From the NCBI RefSeq assembly GCF_016695175.1, contig NZ_CP068022.1:544001-608000 (forward strand): a DNA stretch of 64,000 nucleotides, in the 5' to 3' direction. Shown here one piece after another: positions 37,187 through 48,500 of this stretch (position 1 is its first letter; each line of letters opens with the position of its first letter). This DNA is from Pseudoalteromonas sp. GCY. GTDB taxonomy: Bacteria; Pseudomonadota; Gammaproteobacteria; Enterobacterales; Alteromonadaceae. A model generated the notes under the pieces. That model did not search any database. It worked only from the letters and a program-made list of their open reading frames with translations, and was not told the DNA's origin. The position numbers were made by a program, and so were the translations under genes.

Positions 37187-38994
37187 AACCATCCATCCTC
37201 ACCGTCCGTAGCACAATCAACCTCCTCACCAATCACAGAGGCAATAAAGCCCGCGAGGTCGGCAATACTATCGAGCTCAATCATATTATGTAGCTTTAGA
37301 CCACACCTATACTGCTCGTTGAGCCTTGTCACAACTTGCATGGCTAGCAATGAGTTGCCGCCGATTTCAATAAAGTTATCCCGTAACCCTACCCTATTGA
37401 GTCCAAGCGTCTGCTCTACCACATTCACGACACTACATTCCATTTCTGAAACTGGCGCAACATACTGTTCGCTGGAGCTTTCCCAGACCACGTCAGGTAA
37501 CGCTGAAAAGTCCAGCTTACCGTTGATGGTCATAGGTAGCGCTGTTAAAGCAATAAATCGTGCCGGGATCATCGACTCCGGAAGCATGCTTCGTAATTTA
37601 CGACGCAATGTTGCAGATAAGCGCTTTTGCTCTGTTACAGGGACTATATAAGCAATCAGCCGAGTCTCGTTGGTCGCGTCTTTTTGTCCGGTCACTACAG
37701 CATGTAAAACTTCTGAACAACTTTCTAGTGCTCGCTCTACCTCCGCCGTTTCTATTCGCACTCCTAATATTTTCACCTGATAATCCATGCGCCCCAGAAT
37801 TTGCAAACTACCTGCACACTCCGACAAACGCTGAGCAATGTCTCCGGTTTTGTACCAACGGCGATTGTCTGAGTCTCGATGTATCACACGAACATTTTCT
37901 GATTCGCACGTATAACCTCTCATGACTTGCTCACCAGATACCCACAGCTCACCCGCTACACCATCCACCAGGGTTTCTCCCGATGCGCCCTTAATGGCAA
38001 TTTGGGTACCAGCATAAACTCGCCCTACAGCCACATACTCTCCAATAGGTTGATAATCCTCCGAGACACAAAATAAGCTCACACCGAGCGTTTCTGTCTG
38101 ACCATACAAATTGTATATTTGAGTACTCTGGGGTTTGTTTAAACGAAGTGCTTCAAGCAATTGCGCCGTAAATAACCCGCCTGACAGTATTATTTTGGTA
38201 AGGCAACTGTCTGACAGGTTATGCCGCTTACTTGCCAGCATACTTCGCCAGACAGAAGCAACCGTATCGACAACCGTCACTTTTCTGCCATGGATCAAGC
38301 CCAGTAATATCTGTGTGTCCTGAACTTGGAAAGGTGTAGCCACAACCAGGGTCGCCCCCTGCACAAGTGGTAGCCACCATTGGCGAATCGCAGATGAAAA
38401 GCCAAAAGACGCGCTATGTAAGTATCTCTCTGTTTCTTTAAGCTCAATTTGGCGCACCAGCTCAGACAGGTAATAGTCGAGACTCCCATAGCTACATTTC
38501 ACCCCTTTTGGGGTGCCTGTAGAGCCAGAAGTAAACATGATGTAAGCCAGATCTTGCTCACTAATTTGCACCTCAGGGGTAGAAACAGACCAGGAGGCTG
38601 CAACCCATTGATCTAGTCTTATCCACCTAGCACATTGAGTGGTTGATTTGCCACCTTGCGCATCTGCTGTAAGTAAAAATGGCTGGTCTAGCTGTGCCAT
38701 AATAAGAGCGAGACGCGACTGTGGTTGCTCTGTATCCAGCACAACAAACGCAGCGCCACATTTGACGATCGCCAACAACGACACAAACAGCATGGGGCAT
38801 TTAACCAGGCTGACTGCAACAACTTGCCCACTTTCCACTCCCTGTGATATCAGGTAATGTGCTAGTTGATTTGCTTGTGTATCTAACGTTTCATAACTCA
38901 TGCTCACGTTTGTATCCAGGATCGCAACATGCGATCCTCTGGTTATGACTTGGTCGGCAAACTGCTTGAGAAATTTTGGAGTACCAGCCATCAT
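37183..38994 (-). CDS. NRPS-6: free-standing A-T didomain with unusual substrate pocket
   Basis: About 603 residues from ATG 38994 (MMAGTPKFLKQFAD); the ATGA overlap with the NRPS-5 stop supports this start over the GTG at 39000. Only adenylation (FTSGSTGTPKG, YGQTETL, NGKLDF) and carrier (EIGGNSLLAMQ) domains are present. There is no condensation domain and no TubC docking domain. Core A4 reads ASFGFSSAIRQWW, so the position of the usual Asp235 is Ser. That Asp binds the alpha-amino group, so the substrate may not be an ordinary alpha-amino acid. By-eye code S-S-R-D-L-G-L-G-V-K matches none I know. The C-terminal tail GEDGWL resembles NRPS-5's GEEEWL, suggesting both dock to NRPS-7. It could load a side building block in trans. 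Confidence 0.9.
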   Translation of the reverse strand: MMAGTPKFLKQFADQVITRGSHVAILDTNVSMSYETLDTQANQLAHYLISQGVESGQVVAVSLVKCPMLFVSLLAIVKCGAAFVVLDTEQPQSRLALIMAQLDQPFLLTADAQGGKSTTQCARWIRLDQWVAASWSVSTPEVQISEQDLAYIMFTSGSTGTPKGVKCSYGSLDYYLSELVRQIELKETERYLHSASFGFSSAIRQWWLPLVQGATLVVATPFQVQDTQILLGLIHGRKVTVVDTVASVWRSMLASKRHNLSDSCLTKIILSGGLFTAQLLEALRLNKPQSTQIYNLYGQTETLGVSLFCVSEDYQPIGEYVAVGRVYAGTQIAIKGASGETLVDGVAGELWVSGEQVMRGYTCESENVRVIHRDSDNRRWYKTGDIAQRLSECAGSLQILGRMDYQVKILGVRIETAEVERALESCSEVLHAVVTGQKDATNETRLIAYIVPVTEQKRLSATLRRKLRSMLPESMIPARFIALTALPMTINGKLDFSALPDVVWESSSEQYVAPVSEMECSVVNVVEQTLGLNRVGLRDNFIEIGGNSLLAMQVVTRLNEQYRCGLKLHNMIELDSIADLAGFIASVIGEEVDCATDGEDGWL

Positions 38995-41900
38995 AACCAC
39001 TCTTCCTCCCCTTCCAGTACCGAAACAGGCTCTTCGAGCGAAGCCGAAACCTCAAGGAACTGGCAAAAATCAACCAACACAGGGTATTGAAAAATATGCT
39101 GTATCGTTAATCGCATATTTGCGTAACTATTTATCTCTCCTAACAATTGAATTGCCAACATAGAATGGCCACCCAGTTCAAAGAAGTTGTCATAGCGGCT
39201 GATTTTATCCTGAGTAATGTCTAAAAGTTGTGACCATAGGGCACTTACCCTCTGTTCAATTTCCCCCTCCGGCGCGATGTATTCTTTGGCAGCTTCTTTC
39301 GGTGCCAGTACCGATAACTGTTCAAAATCCACCTTGCCCGAGATATTCTTGGGGATCACACCCAGTTTGAAAAAGACATTAGGGATTAAGTAAACTGGTA
39401 GCGATTCGAAGAGTGCTTGTCTGATCTGAAAGCTGTCAGTACCAGAAGCGGAAACGTAGGCTGCAACCAACTGCTTTTCACCATTTTTTAAATCCGACAA
39501 AAATGCAACAGCCTGATCGATCCCCGGTACACTCAGCATTGCAGATTCGACCTCGCCCAGTTCAATTCTGAAGCCATTAAACTTGATCTGTTGATCTTGC
39601 CTTCCGCAGTAATCCAGCTCACCATTTTCCAGTATGCGAGCTAAGTCACCAGATTTATACATGCGGTCATAGCCCAATTGACGCATTTGCTCACTGGCAT
39701 AAGGGTTTTCTATGAATACGCTACGGGTGCGGTCGTTATTCCAGTACTCTTTAGCCAGCCTGGCTCCGGCAACAAAGATCTCACCAACAGCCCCGCGTGG
39801 GACAGGTTGGAGCTGCTCGTCCAGCAGGTAGATAACCTGATCTGCTAATGCGACTCCGATATTTGAGCGGCCAATACTGGACGGGCGCAGATGTTTGAAT
39901 GTGCTGTGCACCGTGGTTTCGGTAATACCATACATGTTAATAAGGGTAGGCTTATCTTCACTGAACGTATTCCACCACTTACGCAAACTATGTGTCTGAG
40001 TGGCTTCACCACATAACACTATATAGTTCAGAGTTTCCGGCAAACGGTTGTAGGTGAGCATGTAATCAGATACAAGTCGGAATAAGCTGACAGTCAAGCA
40101 CCAGTTAGTAACCTTGTATCGTGTACTAAAGTCTAAGAATGCCTGTGGATCTCGTACCTGCTCGAATGTCGGAATAGCAAGTGTCGCACCATTGAGTAAC
40201 GCACCAAAAATTTCCCATACACTTGCGTCAAAGGCATAAGATGCCGTCATACTCCATACATCCGACGGGTCGAATTGGAATTGTTGACGCGTAGCGGAGA
40301 TCAAACTACTAACACAATTGTGTGACTGTACAACGCCCTTTGGTTTGCCAGTCGACCCCGATGTATAAATGATATACGCGCTACTATCTGGCGTAACGTC
40401 ATGAACAACCCGGCTTTGTGGCTCGCTGGATTCAGCAAGCAACGTTTCAATTTCTACGCAAACTGCGTTTTCGAAATTCGCTGAGTGTGCTCTATCCGTC
40501 ACTATCACTTCAGCACCGCTATTGTGCAGTAAATATTGTACTCGTTGAGCAGGAGCGTTGGTATCTACAGGCACATAAATTGCGCCCGCTTTTAAGATCC
40601 CCAAGATACCGACTATCAACTCCACACCACGTGACATAGAAATGATAACCCGACTACCAGGTTTGATCCCTCTGGCGGCAATACCCATCGCAACAATGTC
40701 ACTCTGCTCATCCAGTTCGCGGTAGGTAATCGCAGAGTTATCATCACACACCGCTGTTTTATTGGGCGTTTTAACACTCCAGGAAGATACCTGTTGATGA
40801 ATCGTCATACCTGTACGGTGAGGTACAAACCTGTTGTTCGCTCCAACAGTCAGCTGCCTGTATTCTTCTTGATTTACCAGGTTTAACTCCCCCAAACTGC
40901 ACTCGCTGTTTTTTGCAATGGATGCTAATAACTCACCCCAGCTCTGAGCAAGGTATTCAATCGTTTCGGGTTTAAACAGGTCAGTATTGAACTCCAGAGC
41001 CAGCATCAGATCAGAGTGATTGGTGTCAACATTAAAAGTCAGGTCAAACTTTGCGGTAGGCACCATATCATCAAGTCTAGATAGCTTAATGTTCTGCTGT
41101 TCTCTGTCAGGTAACGATTGGCTGTTGAGATTCAAAGCAATTTGGAACAGGGGAGAAACCGAAGCATCTCGCGCAGGATTGAGCTTTTCAACTAAGTACT
41201 CAAACGGTACATCCGCATTTTTCTGAGCTTCACTGTTTACTTGTTTCACACTCTTCAGAAAATCGCAAAATGACTGAGTCCAATCAACTTTCGTGCGTAG
41301 AACTACTTCATTAACAAAGAAACCGATCAAAGGTTCTAGCTGTTTATTATCCCGGTTGGCAAATGATGTTCCGACAACAATATCCGTTTGCTTTGAGTAT
41401 TTTGCTAATAAAATGCTCAGCGCTGCGTGCATGATCATAAACAGGCTTGAATCGGTTTTTTGCGCCAGCTTATACAGTGAATCCGTTACGGGCCTATCTA
41501 AAACAAAGCCAGTATAACCACCAGAAAAAGTCTGCTCTGTTGGTCTCTTATAATCCAGAGGCATACTATGACTTGCGGGGATCCCATCGAGCTGGACACG
41601 CCAATAATCAAGCTGTTCATCAAAGTTATTTGTGGTTTTTTCCGCCCGTAACCATGTTGCATAGTCTACATATTGAATTCCCATCTCAGGTAGCTCAGGA
41701 GCGTCACCATTGGATAACGTTTTATATAGTGACATGAACTCTTTCAGCAATTGAGTTGTTGACCATCCATCAGTGATTATGTGATGTAAGTTCATTACCA
41801 GCACTGCGCTTGTATGGTTAAGGTGTATAAGCTTCACCCTGATAGGTAGCTCTTCACTGAGATTAAAGGTGTGTTCAATGGTTTCATTGATCAATCTACG

Positions 41901-44900
41901 CAATGCTTTGTCGCTAAGAGCTTCCTCGTCACTCGGCCAGACGTGTTCAACTGAAAATTTTGTCGGTGGTTGAATAACTTGCCTCGGCCCTTCAGGGGTA
42001 TTGTGGAAAGTCATACGTAGGATCTCATGACGCTCAAAAAGGATCTGAAATGCCTGATCAAACACGGCTTTGTCCAACTGACCATCAACGCGTGATACCA
42101 CCGGAATATTGTAGTGAATGCCACCTTGCCCTGACTCTTCGATAAACCAGAGCCTCTGCTGAGCATAAGACAAAGGAAATTCGTTCAGCTCTCGCGAGCA
42201 AACAGGAATAGACTCGCCACCCGCTTCAGCTTTGTCAATGACCTCGGCCAATGTGGCCAGTGAATCGCTCTCAAATATATCCTGCACCGTGATCCGCTTA
42301 CCTAAGGCTTCTTCAATCCGGTTAACCATTTGAATCGACAGTAATGAATGGCCCCCTAAATCAAAAAAGCGTGCGTTTCTGCCAAGCAGTGATTCAGACA
42401 GATTGAGCAACTCAGACCAAATAGTCACCAGCGCGTTTTCGGTATCACCCTGCGCCGCTTGATATTCTGCAACCCTGTCAGTCGCTTGGGGCAATGGTAA
42501 AGCTCTGAAGTCTATTTTGCCGTGGTGGGTTTTAGGCAACACAGACAGTTTAATAAATACGCTTGGCAGCATATGTGCTGACAGCTTAGCTTTTAGATCA
42601 TTTCGAAGCACGCTTGCCAAGATTGACTGACTGATATCGCAATCATTTGCAACAACATATGCGACCAGCTCTTTACCAAGATCCGGCGTCTCCTGAATTA
42701 TCGTGACAGCGGCAGAAACAGCAAGGTGATCAATAAGGACATTGTTAATTTCATTTAACTCAATGCGCACACCTCGGATTTTGACTTGTGAATCTTTTCG
42801 ATAGTCAAATCGCAGCGCATGCTGTTTATGCTTATCGTAATGTACGTAGTCACCGCTACGGTACATACGTCCATAGGGCGTATCAACAAACATCTGAGAC
42901 GTTAGTTCTTGATTATTAAGATACCCTGAAGCTAATCCCGCGCCTCCGATGTACAACTCTCCAGTACATCCTAGGGGCATTAATTCACCATACTCATCCA
43001 TCACCGCTGTAATGACATTATCAATGGCATGACCGATAGCTGGCGTCTGGCGTGACCCTTTTATAACGTCACAAGAGGTAGTCACAACCGCAGCTTCTGT
43101 TGGACCATAATGGTTCACAACACTAAACTGACATTGCTGTGGTATGAAGCTTTTTGTCAGCGCTTCACCACCCACAAAAACATATCTCAGGCTCGTGCTG
43201 TTAAACAGCCCCTTTTCAGCAATTGCTTCATATAATGCGGTGGGTAGGAAGCTATGGGTAATCTGGTACTCGCTCAGATAATCGAGGAATAACCCTTCAC
43301 TCACCCGCAAAACGTCACTGACACAATGCAATTGAGCACCAGAACACAAGTTTGGCCATAATTCCCAAACGGCTGCATCAAAACCAATACTCGCGAGCAT
43401 AGTTGCATGACAAGTGCTGTCTAAGTCGTAACGCTGCTTATGCCAACTAACAAGATTAGCTAAACCACGATGTGTATTTATGACTCCTTTTGGCTTGCCC
43501 GTGGAACCGGATGTAAAAATAACATAGGCCGTATCCTCAGGTGCAATGTCTACTTCTGGCGCACTTTCTGAGGCACTTTCAAATACACTACCGTCAAAAT
43601 CACAACTCACCGAAATTGCCAGAACACCATCCAGTTCTCCTTGTAGGTGTTCCTGAGTCAAAACCAGTTTAGGCTGTGCCTCTGCCAAAATGTGTTGTCT
43701 ACGCTCTTCTGGATAATTAGGCTCAATTGACAGATACGCGGCACCAGACTTAAGTACGGCCAGTTTTGCCAGTGCCATCTCGCAGCTTCTTTCCATGAAG
43801 ATAGCTATGTGCTCTCCCTTTGATACGCCTACACTACGCAGGAAGTTAGCGATTTGATTGGCTTTGCTATCCAATACCTGATAACTAAGCTCCTCACTTT
43901 CGTCGGATATTGCGACAGCTTCAGGAAACTGCTTCACTACTCGCGTAAACTGCTCGTGAACCAATTGTTCCGATACAACAGAGGCGCCATCACCCTGTAT
44001 CAGGCACTCTATTTTCGATTTATCAACTTCACTCAGTATGGGCAAAGTTCGAATAGATTGTGAGAGCGACTCAGGTGTCAGAGCACACAATAAGGTTTCA
44101 AACCCTCTGGCTAATTGCTCAATGGTGTCTTGTGTAAATACGCCAGTGTTGTATTCCAAGGTGACAAACAAACCATCGGCACCTCGTGTGACACGGAAAG
44201 TAAGCTCATAGCTGGCCAGCTTATTTTCTTGTTCAACTGCAAAGGTATTCAAGCCCAAGCTACCTGCACGAGTATCGCTATTACTTTGCGTCATCTGTGA
44301 ATTATTGAATTCCATTGCAAATGCAATTTGGAAGAATGGCGTTAATGTGGTGCTTCGCGAAGGATTGAGTTTCTCAACCAGTACGTCAAAAGGAACATGA
44401 TGGTGAGATTGAGCAGCAAGGATCATTTCCCTGTTTTTCAGCAAGAATTCCAGGAAGCTTGGATTACCTGAACAATCACTTCGAAGGGCGAGGGTGTTAA
44501 CAAAAAAGCCTACCAGTCCTGCCAGATTAGCGTTATCCCGATTGGCATGTGGCGAACCTATCACGACCTCATCACTATCACCATAACGGGCAATGAGCAG
44601 TGAAATCACGCTGTGAAGTACCATGTACAGACTTGCGCCATTTTCACTGGCAATTTTTTCCAGTGCATTCGTGACCTGCTCCGGTACGTGGAAGCTCACA
44701 CCGGCTCCCTCTGCTGAAGTTGACTGACCTCGGGCAAAATCCAGCGGTATACTATGTTGTGCTGGTGCATCCTCCAATTGTTGGCGCCAATACTCCAGAC
44801 TTTGTGACAGCCGGGTTTGCGTTAAATACTCCTTTTGCCACAGCGCGTAATCCCTGTAACAAACTGGTAAAGGTTCCAGCTGATAGGGCACACCCGTTAT

Positions 44901-45587
44901 TGCAGCACTATAGCTTTGCTGAAACTCATTCATGAGCAACTGTAACGACCATCCATCAGCTGCTATATGATGGATCACGCAGTGTAGTACTCCACGACCC
45001 TCTTCAAGATGATAATAACTGACCCGCAGCATCAGGTCTTGATCAAGCTTAAATGCATGATTTAGTTCGGCTTCGATCTGCTCTCGCATCGTTTGTTCAC
45101 GCCGGGTCGGCTCAACAGAGCGTAAATCAATGTAATCAATGTTAAATGTGGGTTTGTCTAGCAGCCGCTGGTAGAGCTCACCATCCTGCTCTACAAATAC
45201 GGTCCGAACTGTATCATGACGCTCAATCAAATGAGTGAATATCTGGTTAGCCACAGCGAGTTCAAATGTCCCCTCTAACCCGACTACCTCGTTCAGGTTA
45301 TATTTATTGCCGTCACTGTCTAACTTATGAGTAAACCATAGCCGTTGCTGAGCAAATGAGGCTGGTACCAGATTATTGCCGTCATAGTTCCTGACGGAAA
45401 TTTCCAGGCTTTGTTTGTATTCCTGCTCCTTTAACCATGTCACCAACTCTTCTTTTACTGATTTTATCGTGGCAACTATGGTTGTATTCAGCGCATCGGT
45501 GTTACCTGAAAATTTAATATTTTCACCATCGCGCTGTATCGTCACATCATTATCGATACACCAATCGATTAGTTCCTCTAAAGTCAT
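38991..45587 (-). CDS. NRPS-5: two-module C-A-T-C-A-T
   Basis: A 2198-residue protein. TubC-like docking domain (1-50), C1 (about 65-510, HHIAADG), A1 (about 555-1030), T1 (DLGGHSLLSIQ), C2 (about 1125-1550, HHIITDG), A2 (about 1600-2085) and T2 (ELGGHSMLAIQ). A1 code by eye is D-A-W-F-F-G-H-V-V-K, close to a known leucine code (DAWFLGNVVK). A2 gives D-A-W-C-V-C-M-V-H-K, whose last four match threonine domains while the first part does not; unassigned. It ends LEGEEEWL, an acidic tail suited to docking on the next TubC domain. Its start overlaps the stop of NRPS-4 by ATGA. Elongation only; no epimerase or methylase domain is present. Confidence 0.94.
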   Translation of the reverse strand: MTLEELIDWCIDNDVTIQRDGENIKFSGNTDALNTTIVATIKSVKEELVTWLKEQEYKQSLEISVRNYDGNNLVPASFAQQRLWFTHKLDSDGNKYNLNEVVGLEGTFELAVANQIFTHLIERHDTVRTVFVEQDGELYQRLLDKPTFNIDYIDLRSVEPTRREQTMREQIEAELNHAFKLDQDLMLRVSYYHLEEGRGVLHCVIHHIAADGWSLQLLMNEFQQSYSAAITGVPYQLEPLPVCYRDYALWQKEYLTQTRLSQSLEYWRQQLEDAPAQHSIPLDFARGQSTSAEGAGVSFHVPEQVTNALEKIASENGASLYMVLHSVISLLIARYGDSDEVVIGSPHANRDNANLAGLVGFFVNTLALRSDCSGNPSFLEFLLKNREMILAAQSHHHVPFDVLVEKLNPSRSTTLTPFFQIAFAMEFNNSQMTQSNSDTRAGSLGLNTFAVEQENKLASYELTFRVTRGADGLFVTLEYNTGVFTQDTIEQLARGFETLLCALTPESLSQSIRTLPILSEVDKSKIECLIQGDGASVVSEQLVHEQFTRVVKQFPEAVAISDESEELSYQVLDSKANQIANFLRSVGVSKGEHIAIFMERSCEMALAKLAVLKSGAAYLSIEPNYPEERRQHILAEAQPKLVLTQEHLQGELDGVLAISVSCDFDGSVFESASESAPEVDIAPEDTAYVIFTSGSTGKPKGVINTHRGLANLVSWHKQRYDLDSTCHATMLASIGFDAAVWELWPNLCSGAQLHCVSDVLRVSEGLFLDYLSEYQITHSFLPTALYEAIAEKGLFNSTSLRYVFVGGEALTKSFIPQQCQFSVVNHYGPTEAAVVTTSCDVIKGSRQTPAIGHAIDNVITAVMDEYGELMPLGCTGELYIGGAGLASGYLNNQELTSQMFVDTPYGRMYRSGDYVHYDKHKQHALRFDYRKDSQVKIRGVRIELNEINNVLIDHLAVSAAVTIIQETPDLGKELVAYVVANDCDISQSILASVLRNDLKAKLSAHMLPSVFIKLSVLPKTHHGKIDFRALPLPQATDRVAEYQAAQGDTENALVTIWSELLNLSESLLGRNARFFDLGGHSLLSIQMVNRIEEALGKRITVQDIFESDSLATLAEVIDKAEAGGESIPVCSRELNEFPLSYAQQRLWFIEESGQGGIHYNIPVVSRVDGQLDKAVFDQAFQILFERHEILRMTFHNTPEGPRQVIQPPTKFSVEHVWPSDEEALSDKALRRLINETIEHTFNLSEELPIRVKLIHLNHTSAVLVMNLHHIITDGWSTTQLLKEFMSLYKTLSNGDAPELPEMGIQYVDYATWLRAEKTTNNFDEQLDYWRVQLDGIPASHSMPLDYKRPTEQTFSGGYTGFVLDRPVTDSLYKLAQKTDSSLFMIMHAALSILLAKYSKQTDIVVGTSFANRDNKQLEPLIGFFVNEVVLRTKVDWTQSFCDFLKSVKQVNSEAQKNADVPFEYLVEKLNPARDASVSPLFQIALNLNSQSLPDREQQNIKLSRLDDMVPTAKFDLTFNVDTNHSDLMLALEFNTDLFKPETIEYLAQSWGELLASIAKNSECSLGELNLVNQEEYRQLTVGANNRFVPHRTGMTIHQQVSSWSVKTPNKTAVCDDNSAITYRELDEQSDIVAMGIAARGIKPGSRVIISMSRGVELIVGILGILKAGAIYVPVDTNAPAQRVQYLLHNSGAEVIVTDRAHSANFENAVCVEIETLLAESSEPQSRVVHDVTPDSSAYIIYTSGSTGKPKGVVQSHNCVSSLISATRQQFQFDPSDVWSMTASYAFDASVWEIFGALLNGATLAIPTFEQVRDPQAFLDFSTRYKVTNWCLTVSLFRLVSDYMLTYNRLPETLNYIVLCGEATQTHSLRKWWNTFSEDKPTLINMYGITETTVHSTFKHLRPSSIGRSNIGVALADQVIYLLDEQLQPVPRGAVGEIFVAGARLAKEYWNNDRTRSVFIENPYASEQMRQLGYDRMYKSGDLARILENGELDYCGRQDQQIKFNGFRIELGEVESAMLSVPGIDQAVAFLSDLKNGEKQLVAAYVSASGTDSFQIRQALFESLPVYLIPNVFFKLGVIPKNISGKVDFEQLSVLAPKEAAKEYIAPEGEIEQRVSALWSQLLDITQDKISRYDNFFELGGHSMLAIQLLGEINSYANMRLTIQHIFQYPVLVDFCQFLEVSASLEEPVSVLEGEEEWL

Positions 45588-48500
45588 ATGATTATATCCT
45601 TACTATTATAATTATTATTTGCTTGTTCAGCTTTTTTTAACTTGCTATATCGCTCCGTATCATCTTGGCTGCTCAGTTGACTTTCAATTACGGCACTCAA
45701 CTGGCTTAATTGTGGTTTTTCAAATACATCTTTAATTGACAACTTAACACCAAAGACTTCCTCTATGTGTGTAATAAGCTGCATGATTAATATTGAATGT
45801 CCTCCCAATGAGAAAAAGTCAGTTTCTCGTGTTACGGGCCCTTTTATGCCTAATAACTCAGACAGCAAGCGTGCTAACTTGATTTCTACGTCTGTCTGAG
45901 GAGCCTCCCCCTCTGCCGAGGGCAAAGATTCCTGTTTAAGTAACAGCTCCTTATTTACCTTGCCATTAGGGGTCAGAGGGATCCGATCTACATACGTAAA
46001 GCGGGTTGGGATCATGTGTTCAGGCAACAGCGGCGAAAGATATTGACGCCACTGGGATTCCGATATCTCTGCTGCTGCGTGATAAAAAGCAGACAGGTAA
46101 GGCTCTTTGGTTTTGCTGAGTAGTACTTCTGTATGCTCCACGTCCTGATGGGTCATCATACTTGACTGTATATCTGTCAGTTCAATTCTGAACCCTCGAA
46201 GTTTAATTTGGTCGTCATTTCGACCTAAAAACAACAATTCACCATCATGACGATACCGAACCAGATCACCACTGAGGTAGCCCTTAACCTTCGTTGAGCC
46301 AACAGTCAGCTCGATAAATCGGCTTTCAGTTTCTTCGGGTCGTTCGAGATATCCCTGAGCAATACCATGCCCATAGATAAACAGCTCGCCAACAGCGCCA
46401 TGTGCAACTGGGTTGTGCTGACTGTCTAAAACCAACACGCCAGCGTGCGCAACTGGTTGACCTATAGGGACATTACCAGAAACATCTTCTTTTTTCACGC
46501 GATATGCAGTACTCCAAACCGTTCCTTCGGTAGGCCCGTACTCATTATACAAACATCCAGTGTGGTTTTTAGAGAAATGCAATGATGCAATTGCTCCCGC
46601 CATGGCTTCACCTGCACAAATAACGTGTTCCGGAAGCAAGCTGTCTGTTTTGAGTAACGCTTCATAAAGCGACGGAATGGCCAACAAATGTGTGATAGCG
46701 TGGCCCCGGATCATCTGAGGCAACTGAGAAAGCAGAGGCACTTCACTTTGTTCGTTCAATACCAGCTTTCCACCACAACTCAAAGTAGACATAATGCCGG
46801 CAATACTGGAATCGAACGCAAATGAAGAAAGCATTGCAAAGTTGCATGGCTGCTTACCATAAAACTGTATGCGACTTTGATTTGAGTGGGTCAATTGCTG
46901 ATGGCCTACCATGACCGCCTTGGGTTTGCCTGTTGAACCTGAGGTAAAGATCAAATAGGCCAATGCATCTTGCTCAGTATCTGGAAGTTGTGTAGCTGGG
47001 ATAAGATCCAACTTATCGAGCTCAATTCTTGGGGTTTGCCCCGTGCCTAAAGCTATATCGCTTAGAGTGATCATGAACTGTGGTTTAGCTATCTCCAACA
47101 TCTGGGCCAAACGCGCGGTCGGGTAGCTTAAGTCCAAAGGTACATAAACCCCACCGGCTTTAAATACTGCCAACATCGCAGTGATATAATCGACTCCTCG
47201 AGGTAAACCTACAGCAACATGAGCACCGACCGTTAGACCAGCTGCTATTAACTGTCCAGCCAGCAAGGTTGCCTGTTGCTCCAGCGCCTGATAACTCAAA
47301 GAATCTTGACCACATACAACCGCAGTGTCTGATGCGCTCAGCTTGGCAGTTTCGCTGATCTGCTCATCAATACGCGGTAACAAGCCGGGAGCCTTCAATT
47401 CAGACAAAGTGTGGTGCCCCGATGCAGCTTGATTGAGTGCCGTTAATGACAGTTCAGGGTTATCCATAACCACAGACAATTGCCTCATCATTGCCTCAAG
47501 CATACTTTGAACAGTTTCTACTCTGAATAGCGCACAATTGTAATCCAGCGTAAAGACCAAACCACGCTCATCTGATTCATCCACTTTCAAAGTAAGATCA
47601 TATTGTATGCTCTGAGCCTCTGTACCCACAGGCACCAACAGTCCGTCTTCCTCACTACTGGTTCTTTGTTCAGACTCCATCGTGAACAACACTTGGAACA
47701 AAGGGGAGTAGGCTTGGCTTCTCACAGGGGAAAGAAGTTCAACTAGCATGTCGAACGGCATATGCTGGTGCTGTAATGCGCTTGTGTGAACCAGTCTAGT
47801 CTTGTGCAAAAACTCCCTGAAAGTACCTTTAACTGGAACATCCTGCCTTAATACAAGCATATTGACTAAGCACCCAATCACACCCTGGACTTCACGCATC
47901 GCCCGGTTCGCAACAGGTGTGCCAATAACAATATCCTGTTGCCCACTAAAATGACTGAGTGTATTAGTGAATACAGACATCAGGAGTGTAAATAAAGTCG
48001 TGTTTTCTCGTTTGGCGAGTGTGCTGAGCTTTGCTGCGTCTGCAACTGATAGCACCTGACTTACAGTGTTCGCGCTGAACGTCTGTGTAGCTGGTCTGAC
48101 ATAGTCGAGTGGCAAGCTGTGTAATTCCGGCAGCCCGTCCAATTGCTTGTTCCAATAATCCTGCAACGTCTCCAAATATGACCCCGACAAGGCCTGCTTC
48201 TGCCATGCACTGAAGTCACCATAGGTATGCGTTAGTTCCTGTAGCTTAGCGGATACCCCGCTCATGTGTGCTTCAAGTAGCACAGCAAACTCACGCATCA
48301 GAATATTCATAGACCAACCATCAGTTGCGATATGATGGAAGTTAAAGATCAGCTGTGTATTGTCATGTGTAAGCGCGCACACATGTACTTTGCAAGGAAT
48401 ATCCGAGTTCAGGTTAAACTTGCGTGCACCTTCTTCACTTAAAATGCGTTTAATTGTGGCTTGCTGCTCATTATGAGAGTAAGCAACCAAGTCATGGTAC

